Assembly (NCBI RefSeq): GCF_963678635.1
Contig: NC_087065.1
Coordinates: forward strand, 58,430,754-58,494,753
DNA: 64,000 nucleotides
Direction: 5' to 3'
DNA from: Symsagittifera roscoffensis
Taxonomy: Eukaryota > Xenacoelomorpha > Acoela > Convolutidae
A model generated the notes under the pieces. The model did no database searches, was not told where the DNA came from, and was given only the letters and a program-made list of their open reading frames with translations. Below, one piece after another: positions 21,473 to 29,597 of this stretch. The translations under genes and the position numbers were made by a program. How positions within the stretch are numbered: position 1 is the stretch's first letter; each line of letters starts with the position of its first letter.

Positions 21473-21973
21473 ATGATCTTCTCAGTACAAAACAACAACC
21501 TTATGTTCTCGGTGGAATTTTCGGCTGATTTAGTACAAATCCAAGTGCGAGAAACAGTTTGTGGAGTTTTTCTGGCACGAATGGACATCCCAATCCAAGT
21601 CTGGCATATGGTGGAAGTGATGCGAAGGGATTTCAACGAACATCATATAACGCAAGTACCTCCTACAGAGAATCAACTTGGAGAAATGCAAATGATGGAG
21701 GAAGTGGCCGAGCATGTGGGAATGAACTACCCCGAAATTCCTGACTCTAGATATGTGGCTCAACCATTCGACGATTTCCTCTTTCCTTGGGAAGAGGGAT
21801 CTGTGGACAACCCAATTACCATCGAAGAGGATGAGGGGTTCTCTGAGCCAAGAACTTCAGTCAGCGAACCACCAAGACAGCCACCAGTGATGGAGGCAAG
21901 ACCAGCTTTGCGCTCCATTGAGAACTTGCAAAATTTTGAGAACTCAGCTGCTCGACAGCTCTTTGATTTGTAA
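21473..21973 (+). CDS. Acidic protein with SUMO-interaction-like motif, 166 aa (copy A)
   Basis: The ATG at 21473 is preferred over an in-frame TTG nine bases upstream. The N-terminal ~60 residues look folded (FSVEFSADLVQIQVRETV, IQVWHMVEVM). The rest is acidic and probably disordered. Residues 114-121 (PITIEEDE) fit a SUMO-interacting motif, a hydrophobic core followed by acidic residues, and PPRQPP at 133-138 is a possible SH3-type ligand. AATAAA follows the stop at 21977-21982. Copy B differs by one residue (Ser129Pro). No family is recognised. A viral-type regulator that engages host SUMO or transcription factors is one guess. Confidence 0.68.
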   Translation: MIFSVQNNNLMFSVEFSADLVQIQVRETVCGVFLARMDIPIQVWHMVEVMRRDFNEHHITQVPPTENQLGEMQMMEEVAEHVGMNYPEIPDSRYVAQPFDDFLFPWEEGSVDNPITIEEDEGFSEPRTSVSEPPRQPPVMEARPALRSIENLQNFENSAARQLFDL

Positions 21974-22826
21974 ATAAATTGGTTACTGTCTTGTGCTTTG
22001 TAATTTAATTTCTTTGTATCTAGTAAAATTATTTTCAAGAGATAAGAACAAAGAGATCATAGAAAAGTTTATTAAGAAATTTCGATGGTAAAAATTTGTT
22101 AAAAATTAAACTAATTATGCATCTGGTAAATACTTTTATAGAATTTTGTTAGAAAGATGGTAAGAAAATTAAACCAATTTTTGCAAGCATGTTAAAAACT
22201 TTACATTAATTTTTGCACCATGCAAAACTTTTCATAATTTTTTTACACACTTGTTAAAAAAATCAAAGAAAATCTCGCAAATTAAGAAAAATTTCATTAA
22301 ATATTTTCGCATTTTAAAGAAAACTGAAAGAAGATTTTCTTGCACTGTTAATAATTAAATAAAATGAAAATCTTTGTTTTGATTTTGATCATAAAAAATC
22401 TCTTTTTTGCATGTAGATTGATCAAAAATATTGGAAAAACAATGTATTAAGATAGGGAATAGCATTAATTTAACAAGTTTTTTACAAACAGTTTTTGCAA
22501 TTTTTGCAAATGAATAAAAAAAAATAAGTTAGATTTTTGCATTTGTTTTCAAAAAAATCACGAAAAAACTTGCATCTAACACAAAATTTTGTTGAAAATT
22601 TTGCAAACGTGTTGAAAAAATCAAACCAAAATTTGCATCTTGTAAAAAAGTTTAATTAAATTTTTGCAAACGTGTTGAAAAAATCAAACCAAAATTTGCA
22701 TCTTGTAAAAAATTTTAATTAAATTTTTGCAAACGTGTTGAAAAAATCAAACCAAAATTTGCATCTCTCGAAAAAACTCTTGATTTAAATATAAACAATT
22801 TTGACAAGATTTTTATTAACAAATAT
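21974..22826. repeat. AT-rich convergent intergenic region with internal TIR motif and 63-bp octamer repeats (copy A)
   Basis: 850 bp between the convergent acidic-protein gene and the 198-aa gene, with no coding frame. At 22442-22461 it carries an exact copy of the 20-bp TIR motif atgtattaagatagggaata. Three tandem 63-bp repeats follow from ~22595 to 22770, each containing TTTTGCAAACGTGTTG and an octamer site ATTTGCAT (22631, 22694, 22757). Looser versions of the same words occur from ~22100. The layout recalls a replication origin or enhancer rather than a simple terminator. Confidence 0.65.
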
Positions 22827-23423
22827 TCAATTATTAATAGAAAAATTGATACGTTCACTATTTACAGTACCAAAACCATCAAAAAAACAATCAACAATTT
22901 TCAACAAGTCAGTCTCATACTTTGAGTTTTGAAATTTTCGAATCCTTTCCAAAAAAGCTGATCCAAGAGTCTGAGTGGACGCAATCTTCTGAGCAGAACT
23001 GAGATAATGTCTTTTGAATTTTTTTCGCAGCAGTCGTTTTTTTGCAACACTGGGTAATTTTTCCGGTATTCTACATTTCAAGTTGTGTTTGACTGCACGA
23101 TTCAATTGATTGAAAACTTCACCTCTTGATGAAATAATATTGAAATAAAATCTGTGTTTGTATAAAGTATATATACAGTCAACAATTTGATAAGTGAAAT
23201 GATATTTATCTAATCTTTGCAAAATCTGATCGAGTGATGATCCGATTAATACTAAGTGAAATTTGCAATTTTCCACTGGGCAGAATGATGAATGGTTAGA
23301 TACACAGTAGTCTTGGGTGACAATAAATTTTTCATAAAAGTTTTCTGAGACAGAGATAAAAAGAGATTTTGCATTGTAGTCCGAATAAAAAGTGGGATAT
23401 GCTTGACACATAGCAGATGCCAT
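22827..23423 (-). CDS. Unrecognised basic 198-aa protein (copy A)
   Basis: The minus-strand ATG is at 23423; an upstream GTG is ignored. The N-terminal half has scattered Cys and His (CVSNHSSFCPVENCKFHLVL) that could bind metal. The C-terminal half has a strong basic cluster, KKRLLRKKFKRH, which would serve as a nuclear signal or nucleic-acid contact. I looked for a HUH endonuclease signature because of FHLVL, but there is no His-x-His pair. Copy B differs by one residue (Phe to Val). It shares a divergent CArG promoter with the PC4-like gene. Confidence 0.65.
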   Translation of the reverse strand: MASAMCQAYPTFYSDYNAKSLFISVSENFYEKFIVTQDYCVSNHSSFCPVENCKFHLVLIGSSLDQILQRLDKYHFTYQIVDCIYTLYKHRFYFNIISSRGEVFNQLNRAVKHNLKCRIPEKLPSVAKKRLLRKKFKRHYLSSAQKIASTQTLGSAFLERIRKFQNSKYETDLLKIVDCFFDGFGTVNSERINFSINN

Positions 23424-23469
23424 CACCGATTACTTGTTGAAAATGATTTTTATCTATATTGAATTGCTT

Positions 23470-23640
23470 ATATAGTAGTTACATCACCTACGCAATGTCC
23501 ATATTTGGATCATCACCTACTCAGTATTCCATATAAGGTAAAAAAAATACCTTATATGGATTGTACAGTGAGTCATCTAGATTTCCTAATTTCTATAAAT
23601 TTACAGATATCATTATTTTGAAATATCTACTACTGATCAG
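23470..23640. promoter_or_regulatory. Divergent promoter with three CArG boxes and a palindrome (copy A)
   Basis: Between the 198-aa gene (leftward) and the first PC4-like gene (rightward) are perfect CArG boxes CCATATTTGG (23499-23508), CCATATAAGG (23529-23538) and CCTTATATGG (23550-23559). The last two form a perfect 12-bp inverted repeat (23529-23540 with 23548-23559) around seven A. A CCTACGCAATG word before the first box is shared with the CRE/CArG repeats at 20.0-20.2 kb, which links the two promoters. A TATATA lies at ~23470. Confidence 0.65.
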
Positions 23641-23664
23641 TTGGTTCTGAATCTTAAATCAAAA

Positions 23665-24204
23665 ATGTATTCACGAAAAGATATCCTTCCCAACTATATT
23701 GAATTTGCTAAGAACCAAAAAAGGATTGGGAGATTTTCTTGGTCCCAAAAACCCTACAACGGAAAAATTTACTTTGAACCTTGCTTCCAATTGCTAAAGA
23801 AAAATGAATCTGGACAATTCGAAAAAACCCAGCAAATCTATCTTGGTGAAAAAGAAGGGGAAAGGATATCAGCAATACGGAATACTGTTATTCACGATGC
23901 TGAAAACCTTGGACTCGTTCCTGTATTGGAACCTTATTCTGACAAAGACTCAACCATGGAGCAGGAACTTGCGAACTGTCATGCGGTGTATGACGTAGCA
24001 ACATACAAGAAGAGAAGGGTGTGTGTCACAATCAAGAAGTACAGTGTGAACAAGCCACCCTACATTCAGATTCGACTCTTCACTGCAAAGGAGAACGAAG
24101 TCTTGAAGCAAGTTGCTTATGTCAACTATACTTTGAACGAATTCAAAGAACTTGCCCAAGTCTTGGAAAATTTTATGTTTGTTGAGAACTGTAATGTTCA
24201 ATAA
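23665..24204 (+). CDS. PC4-like putative ssDNA-binding protein 1, 179 aa (copy A)
   Basis: Starts at the first ATG (23665); a TTG 24 bases upstream is not used. Two similar halves can be seen. Each has a strand-rich segment of aromatic and basic residues followed by a helix: residues ~20-75 (GRFSWSQKPYNGKIYFEP) and ~120-175 (RVCVTIKKYSVNKPPYIQIR, then LNEFKELAQVLENF). That strand-strand-helix pattern resembles the PC4/p15 single-stranded-DNA-binding fold. The next gene has the same pattern. A role in replication by strand displacement would fit. The sequence is identical in copy B. The fold call is an inference. Confidence 0.65.
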   Translation: MYSRKDILPNYIEFAKNQKRIGRFSWSQKPYNGKIYFEPCFQLLKKNESGQFEKTQQIYLGEKEGERISAIRNTVIHDAENLGLVPVLEPYSDKDSTMEQELANCHAVYDVATYKKRRVCVTIKKYSVNKPPYIQIRLFTAKENEVLKQVAYVNYTLNEFKELAQVLENFMFVENCNVQ

Positions 24205-24293
24205 TTTTGTTGTTGAGTGATGTTATTATAGTAATGTAATTCAAATATTCATCTTCTTGAATCATTTTTTAAAACTTCTTTGAGCTGAGCAGT

Positions 24294-24722
24294 ATGAGTT
24301 GGAACATTGGTTTTTCCAGAAATCTTGTTTTAAAAATTCAAAATAAATTGGGACTTTTTCATATCGTCTTAGAAGAAAAGTCCCAGAAATTGTCACTAAC
24401 AGTTTTGGAATCTCAAAGTTTACCAAAATTGCAAGATTTGGATACAGAATCACAAATTTCCCAATTTGAGTGGACTTTGCATAATGGAAGACGAAAAATT
24501 TTTCTAAGTTATCGTTCAGATATTAAAAAAATAGATATTATAGAGTATCGTAGAAAAGGAAACACTTGGAAGAACAATCAGAATTTTCAGTTGGAAAAAA
24601 AAGAGTATGATAATTTGGTTGATTTTATCCCCTCAGTTTTGTCCTATGTAGATACATTCAAAAAAACTTGTATCATTATTGACGAATGTACTGTAGAAAA
24701 TGAACGTTCAGAAATTGAATGA
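24294..24722 (+). CDS. PC4-like putative ssDNA-binding protein 2, 142 aa (copy A)
   Basis: ATG at 24294, 90 bp after the previous stop. Its C-terminal half (NGRRKIFLSYRSDIKKIDII, then LEKKEYDNLVDFIPSVL) repeats the strand-strand-helix layout of the preceding protein, so the two look like diverged paralogues. It overlaps the next gene by 23 bp in another frame. Copy B has two replacements (Glu to Gln and Asp to Gly). Confidence 0.6.
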   Translation: MSWNIGFSRNLVLKIQNKLGLFHIVLEEKSQKLSLTVLESQSLPKLQDLDTESQISQFEWTLHNGRRKIFLSYRSDIKKIDIIEYRRKGNTWKNNQNFQLEKKEYDNLVDFIPSVLSYVDTFKKTCIIIDECTVENERSEIE

Positions 24723-25104
24723 AGTTCTCAGAAATTTTGATTTGATAAAGCATGACTTTACATCAAATACAAAAAGAAAAAATTACTTTCTTTGTACCTG
24801 TATTGTTTTGGACCCAAACATAAATTTGAAAGAAATGGACCAAAAATTTCCTTTTGGGGGTTTAATTGGATACGGAAATTCTTGTATGGATTACTTTTTT
24901 GCAAATTCAAAAATTTTCAGACTTCATGCAATTTTACATGATGCAGCTGGATCTGTGAATTCTACTACTTATAAGGGACCTGGTTATTGTTATGTTTTAC
25001 CTAGATTTCCAAGTTCTTGTTTTCTTGGTCACGTGACTGGATTAATCTTCTGTTTATATGTTAAAATTTTTGCTTCATCAGTATATGCATTGTTCGATTG
25101 TTAG
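24700..25104 (+). CDS. Conserved His-Asp/GPGY protein, 134 aa (copy A)
   Basis: Starts at ATG 24700 inside the end of the preceding gene. Residues invite an enzymatic or metal site: LHAILHDAAG, YKGPGYCYVLP and FLGHVTGL. It could be a small hydrolase-like fold, but I recognise no named family. HD and GPG occur in the opposite order to phospholipase A2. A possible 46-bp intron (25081-25126: GTATAT donor, TTCTAAC branch point, AAATTTTCAG acceptor) would replace the last seven residues with Arg-Lys-Gln and a stop at 25136-25138, six bases before the next ATG. Identical in copy B. Confidence 0.65.
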   Translation: MNVQKLNEVLRNFDLIKHDFTSNTKRKNYFLCTCIVLDPNINLKEMDQKFPFGGLIGYGNSCMDYFFANSKIFRLHAILHDAAGSVNSTTYKGPGYCYVLPRFPSSCFLGHVTGLIFCLYVKIFASSVYALFDC

Positions 25105-25143
25105 TTATTCTAACAAAAATTTTCAGCGAAAACAGTAAGCATC

Positions 25144-25614
25144 ATGAGTCTAGTTGTTTTGGATATTGAGTGTATTGAAAACAAAATAGTTAAAGAGTTA
25201 GGAGTTTATCAAAATGGACAAACTGTGGGATATTCCTTTCTTCCTCCCAAAAAATTCAAAGCTACATCTCAGTCTGCTTGGTGTACGAAGCATCTTCATG
25301 GAATCAATTGGAACAGTGGCCATGAAAAATATACTTAGCTTGAAAAAATATTGAAAAAACTAAAAGCTCCAGAAACGGAGTTTTTTGCAAAAGGTTATGA
25401 AAAATGTAAAATTCTGTCAGAAATTTTGGAAACAAAGGTTACAAACTTGGATGACTACGCATGTCCAAAAGTTCAGAATTTGATTTTCAAAGATGAAGAA
25501 TATGATTAGAGGTGTAGCAACTACCCATTTCGTCATGCAAATACTCTTCACTGTGCAGAAAGAAAAGCATTTGCATACGGAACATGGACTCGATGTTTTT
25601 TTAATAAATTGTAA
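25144..25614 (+). pseudogene. DEDD-exonuclease-like gene with two in-frame TAG codons (copy A)
   Basis: One frame from ATG 25144 to TAA 25612-25614 (156 codons) is broken only by TAG at 25336-25338 and TAG at 25507-25509. It opens with SLVVLDIECIENKIVKELGV, where the Asp-x-Glu and following strands look like motif I of RNase H-fold 3'-5' exonucleases. The segment between the TAGs (FFAKGYEKCKILSEILE) and the last part (FRHANTLHCAERKAFAYGTW, with His and Cys) fit a continued domain. Both TAGs occur in copy B. TAG is a genuine stop elsewhere in the element (24700 and major capsid genes), so code change is unlikely. It is either dead or read through. Confidence 0.7.
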
Positions 25615-25694
25615 TTTACCTTAATAATTTTGTATTATCGTGTTTTTGAAATTTAAATGTTAGTCATTATCAATTTTTTCATTCCAGAGTTGAG

Positions 25695-25958
25695 ATGGGT
25701 GATGAATGTGACAAGCAATTAAATTTAGGAAACTTTGTTTTTGAAGAGGAGAATCATGAACGAAAATCTTGGAAGTTTTTTGGACGTACGTGTAATAGAT
25801 CTCTTTTAGTGTTTATGTGCCAATTTTTTGTCATAGTTTTAATACTAGCATGTGCAATCGTTCGAATAATGTTATCCACTACATGTGAAGAAACAACTGT
25901 TTGGGTAGCAATTTTATCAAGTACAGTCGGTTATATTTTACCTTCTCCAAAACTATGA
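25695..25958 (+). CDS. Two-TM membrane protein, 87 aa (copy A)
   Basis: ATG at 25695 follows a splice-acceptor-like tract (TTTTTTCATTCCAG, ending at 25688). The acidic N-terminus ends in a WKFFGRTCNRS segment. Membrane segments follow at about residues 36-58 (SLLVFMCQFFVIVLILACAI) and 67-84 (TTVWVAILSSTVGYILP). The protein ends PSPKL. Similar small proteins immediately before the ATPase are usual in Polintons; the function is not known. The TGA stop overlaps the ATPase start (ATGA, 25955-25958). Confidence 0.75.
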   Translation: MGDECDKQLNLGNFVFEEENHERKSWKFFGRTCNRSLLVFMCQFFVIVLILACAIVRIMLSTTCEETTVWVAILSSTVGYILPSPKL

Positions 25959-26821
25959 ATAAAATAATTTCTACCAAAGAACGAGTTTTTATTTCGCTAG
26001 TTGGACCGAGTGGATCTGGAAAATCACATCTTATTTTTGAGTGGTTAAAAATTGGTACATTTCAACCAAAGTTTGACAAAATTTTTTATTTTTATCAACA
26101 TTATCAACCTCTTTATGGACAAATGCAAAGAAAAAACCTTAAGTTTGTCCAAGGAGTTGACTTTGAACTGATTGAAAACCTTCCCAATAATGGAACAAAA
26201 TACCTGTTAATATTTGATGACTCTTGTGAAGAAATTTCAAATTCTAAGCAGTTTGTAAAAGTTGCTACTGCTGGAAGACACAGGGGACTGAATACAATAT
26301 ATATTAAGCATAACTTGTTTCATCAAAGCAAATTGGGAAGAGATGTTGAGTTACAAAATACACATATAGTCCTTTTCAAGTCACCGAGAGATGTTTTACA
26401 AATCAATACATTAAGTCAACAACTAGGTCTAGGATCACAATTGAAAGAGTGGTATCAAGATGCAACATCTACACCTTATGGCCATTTACTCATTGATTTA
26501 ACTCCAAAAACAGTTGATTCGCTAAGATATTGCACAAACAGTGGTTCAGTTCCATCAAAATTTTATCTACCAGCAGGAACAGAAACTAAGTTTTTGGACG
26601 ATGAGCACACAATACGTCTCTATACTCCCAATATTTCAAACATTTTCCCAAAAACTTCAAAAACAATTCATCCTCCATTGTCCAAAAAGTTTCATTCAAT
26701 TCCTCAGCGAATGTCTAGTAAACTTACTACGAGGCAAGCTACAGGATCTTCGAAAAGTAGACGTAGTAAAATATCGACGAGAAATATCAGAACTCACACG
26801 AAGAAGAACTTCACTGCATAA
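25955..26821 (+). CDS. FtsK/HerA-superfamily genome-packaging ATPase, 288 aa (copy A)
   Basis: Powers DNA entry into a preformed capsid in this class of elements. From ATG 25955 (a TTG 54 bases upstream is not used) it has Walker A GPSGSGKS at residues 17-24 and Walker B YLLIFDD at 83-89. ATAGRHRGLNTIYIKHNLFH at ~104-123 fits the sensor/arginine-finger region of A32-like ATPases. The last ~60 residues are basic and Ser/Thr-rich (SKSRRSKIS). The start overlaps the stop of the membrane-protein gene. It is the last complete gene of copy A. Confidence 0.92.
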   Translation: MNKIISTKERVFISLVGPSGSGKSHLIFEWLKIGTFQPKFDKIFYFYQHYQPLYGQMQRKNLKFVQGVDFELIENLPNNGTKYLLIFDDSCEEISNSKQFVKVATAGRHRGLNTIYIKHNLFHQSKLGRDVELQNTHIVLFKSPRDVLQINTLSQQLGLGSQLKEWYQDATSTPYGHLLIDLTPKTVDSLRYCTNSGSVPSKFYLPAGTETKFLDDEHTIRLYTPNISNIFPKTSKTIHPPLSKKFHSIPQRMSSKLTTRQATGSSKSRRSKISTRNIRTHTKKNFTA

Positions 26822-26906
26822 AAGGAGAACTATTTTGAGCTCACCAAAAGGCTTACAATTAATCACTCTGTTATCACTCCTTTTGTCATTAAACGATTGA
26901 CGTAGT

Positions 26907-26928
26907 ATGGATCAGTTTGTTCTAATTC
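26907..26928 (+). pseudogene. First codons of the 136-aa gene, cut by the duplication junction
   Basis: ATG and six further codons match the gene at 40250. At 26928 the sequence switches to gypsy unit 3 sequence (from 13585). The join has 2 bp of microhomology (TC). Confidence 0.85.
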
Positions 26929-27778
26929 TCACCGCTGAAATCTATCTATCTTTTAACTTGGGTAACTACCAATTTTTTTGCCTACCTGATGCTGCACTGA
27001 TCTGATCAGAAACACTCAGAATACACCCTCTTCCTCCTCAAACTACCGGATCACGATCGTTCCATACAGAATGAACCCTTATGAATTTGTCATCTTGGTT
27101 AATTGCCACTTTTTTTTCAATATTTAGAAAATGTCCCTTCTGCTACATCTTTGCAAGCAATATGCTTTGCTGCACAGTTTTCCTATGATTCTGTTTCAAC
27201 CACAATTATGAGAACTCTCACGGTTATCTCGATTTATCACGAATTATCACGAGTCTGTTTTAAAACAATTGAGGCATCATTCACTGGTTCTCTTTTGATG
27301 TATCCTGACTGATAGCTGTCCGCGGAATTCTGGCGCCTAGTTCTATATTGGTTACGCCCAATTTTGGGTAGTCCTCGACTCGCCCGTGTATACATCATTT
27401 CACCTTTCTTTAACCACAGCAAACTGAACTGCATCTGCCGGACTTAATGTTTCCATGCATAAGTGTTTTCGAATTTCCTTGTTTGGCATATTCATTGTTA
27501 AGATATCCCAAACTATCGATTCCGCTTTTGTGCAAAAATTGCACCCTCGGGACAAGTCAATCACGGCGCCAAAAAATTGTTCCATTGCTTCATTATCTCG
27601 TTGTTTTCGTCCAAACACTATAAACTTGTAATTGAGAGCAACCGAATCTCCTTGAAATGCGGTCATAAATTTCCACAGCTCCGTGAAATTAATATCGCTG
27701 ATTTTTTGGTTGGGTTATTAATTTAAATTTACTGTGCCCAATCCTCCCAAAGTACCGATTTCATTTGTGACTGCGCCA
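26927..27778 (-). mobile_element. Duplicated fragment of gypsy unit 3 with gag remnant
   Basis: Repeats 13583-14434, including the gag fragment (27666-27400) and basic nucleocapsid-like stretch (27434-27237) on the minus strand, ending at the primer binding site beside the LTR fragment. Confidence 0.85.
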
Positions 27779-28145
27779 TGTAGAAAAATACTAAGTGAAC
27801 TCGTAACAAAAGAAGTTAGATATATAAAAGAGAGTATATTAGAGATATAAAAGAGAAGGTATAAATATCTCTATATTAGAGATATAGAGATATAACAACA
27901 GAAGTGAAAGAAATAAAAGAAGATGTAAGGTATAAAAATCTTACATCGAGAGGTAAAAGAACTAACTTTATTTCTAATCGGTCACGGTTGCAACTTGCGA
28001 TAAGTTAACACAACGCTATCTATGACGTTAGCCTTGGTAGTACTCATAAACTATAATACTTAATAACGTCAGTTACGTAACAGTCTCGACTAGAACTTGA
28101 AACTCACTTCACTTGACATACCCCTGTCCGGCTTCCGAATGGCTC
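27779..28145 (-). repeat. Duplicated fragment of gypsy LTR 3
   Basis: Repeats 14435-14801 with a few substitutions (for example cgaatcgctc became cgaatggctc). The ~106 bp of unassigned sequence before the TIR is also duplicated (28146-28251). Confidence 0.8.
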
Positions 28146-28251
28146 TGTTTAAGTCCGAAACTAGAAAAAGTTTTGTTCAAACCCGGTGGCTTTGAAAAAT
28201 ATGTTAAAATTGAAATTCCAAACATTAAAACTGTTTTACAAACTAAACCCA

Positions 28252-28794
28252 GACCTCCATGTATTAAGATAGGGAATAGAGCATCCGGTCCGCCAGCTAT
28301 GTATTAAGATTGGGTATAGAGTCTACAATGTATTAAGATAGGGAATACCGATGGTAAGGTTTCAGTGTGATGGTAAGAGAAAGAAAAACGTAATTTTTTT
28401 GGTTTTTGAATGGAAAATTCTAATTTTTTTCGCAAAAATTTCGGCGCCCGTTACCTAATTGTTAAATATCAAAGTTTAATTACGAGTAGGTTGTGTAATG
28501 AAGGGCTTTCAATTAAATTTTTGATATATGGTAAGTCGATGGTAAGAGTTTTTTGGGTAAGAACTTGGAATTTTTGTGAAAATTTTTTCGAAAAAATTCA
28601 AAACATGATAAGTTTTGTTTAACTTGATCTAATAAAAATTTATTCAATACTTTTACTTTCTACCTATCTGAATCTATTCTGAACCTACAGAGACTTCGAA
28701 AAAAAGTCAAGTTTTTTGAGAAAAAAGTTTAAATTACAAAGAAAGTATATAAATCACTGCATTGTATAACAAGTTTACCGCAACATTTTACATT
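28252..28794 (+). repeat. Polinton left TIR, copy B
   Basis: Same as 14908-15450, with the triple atgtattaagatagggaata motif starting at 28259, 28299 and 28328. Confidence 0.88.
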
Positions 28795-28856
28795 TTAACA
28801 TCATAAACCCAATATAATACAACATCATGAATAACTTTACTTGACCAGATCAGTTC

Positions 28857-29597
28857 TTATAAGTTCAGTGGTTTTGTATGAATTCCATCATCTTGTACTT
28901 GTCTTTTTGGATAAAAATAGCTTAGTCCTTTCTTTGTCTGTTCATATGTGGCCACCATATGATTTATAGTTCTGAATCCTCTGTTAGTAGATGTAAGATT
29001 AATTGTTTCATCAAGAACTCTCCTATACTTTGCTAAAGGTCCATCTCCAGAGTCTTCTAGAACCCGCTTATTCAATCCTTTGCTGCTAAATTTGAATTTG
29101 TCTGACTTGTTGTCATAGCAGCAATATGTCTTACTACATAAACAGAGCATTTCTGTGCACCTAAATTCTTCTTTGAAAAGTCCCGGCTCCCGCTTATCAT
29201 GTTTTTTATGGACACTACAACAGGTTCGAGGAAAGAAATTGGATTTTGCATCCGCCTTGAAGGAATCTCTGCAATCACTCTCCCTCATTTTTTCCCAAGC
29301 AGCTCTCCTATCTGGTTGGATGCAATCGTACAAATTTTCTTCTGCAAGTGCCAAGTAAAGTGAGTCTGTGTCCATCTCCAACTCTTCAAATTTATTTACA
29401 TCACAGAACTTGTCAAAGAAGTCATAGTAGAGTTCCAACATTCTCAGTTTTGCATACTGAAGTATGAAAAAACCAACAATGATGGGTTCTCTGTGCTCAA
29501 TGGTTGACTTCAACAACTCCACCTCATATAAGTCCTTCTCAACTGTGTTAAGTTTCTTAAACAGTGGTTCATTGATTGCCTTGTGAGTTTTTTCCAT
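28857..29597 (-). pseudogene. polB: Polymerase B, C-terminal piece (copy B)
   Basis: As at 15513-16253, with one conservative change (Asp to Glu in MLELYY). It carries motif C (MDTDSLYLAL) and the same frameshifting A6 run (plus-strand T6 at 29588-29593). Confidence 0.9.

Larger units (their letters stand above)
14908..26928. mobile_element. Polinton/Maverick, right-truncated copy A
   Basis: Starts with a ~0.54 kb terminal inverted repeat, then polymerase B (minus strand), the accessory genes and the packaging ATPase (plus strand). It ends at 26928, 22 bp into the gene that follows the ATPase (ATG at 26907), where gypsy unit 3 sequence begins (matching 13583 onward). It therefore lacks integrase, both capsid genes and protease. 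It is ~99.8% identical to copy B at an offset of 13344-13345. Confidence 0.92.

Noticed and set aside
22827-23423. HUH-type replication endonuclease in the 198-aa protein
   Set aside because: Only one His in the FHLVL stretch, and no catalytic Tyr motif placed as in that family.
24907-25060. Phospholipase A2 of the parvovirus VP1 type in the His-Asp protein
   Set aside because: Both an HD and a GPG are present but in the wrong order and spacing for the calcium loop and catalytic pair.
25144-25614. Reassigned TAG codon in the element
   Set aside because: The His-Asp protein and major capsid genes end with TAG, and all other genes read normally with the standard code.
26541-26900. 119-aa frame overlapping the ATPase
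   Set aside because: Shadow of the ATPase C-terminal region; begins at a chance start and has no recognisable content.
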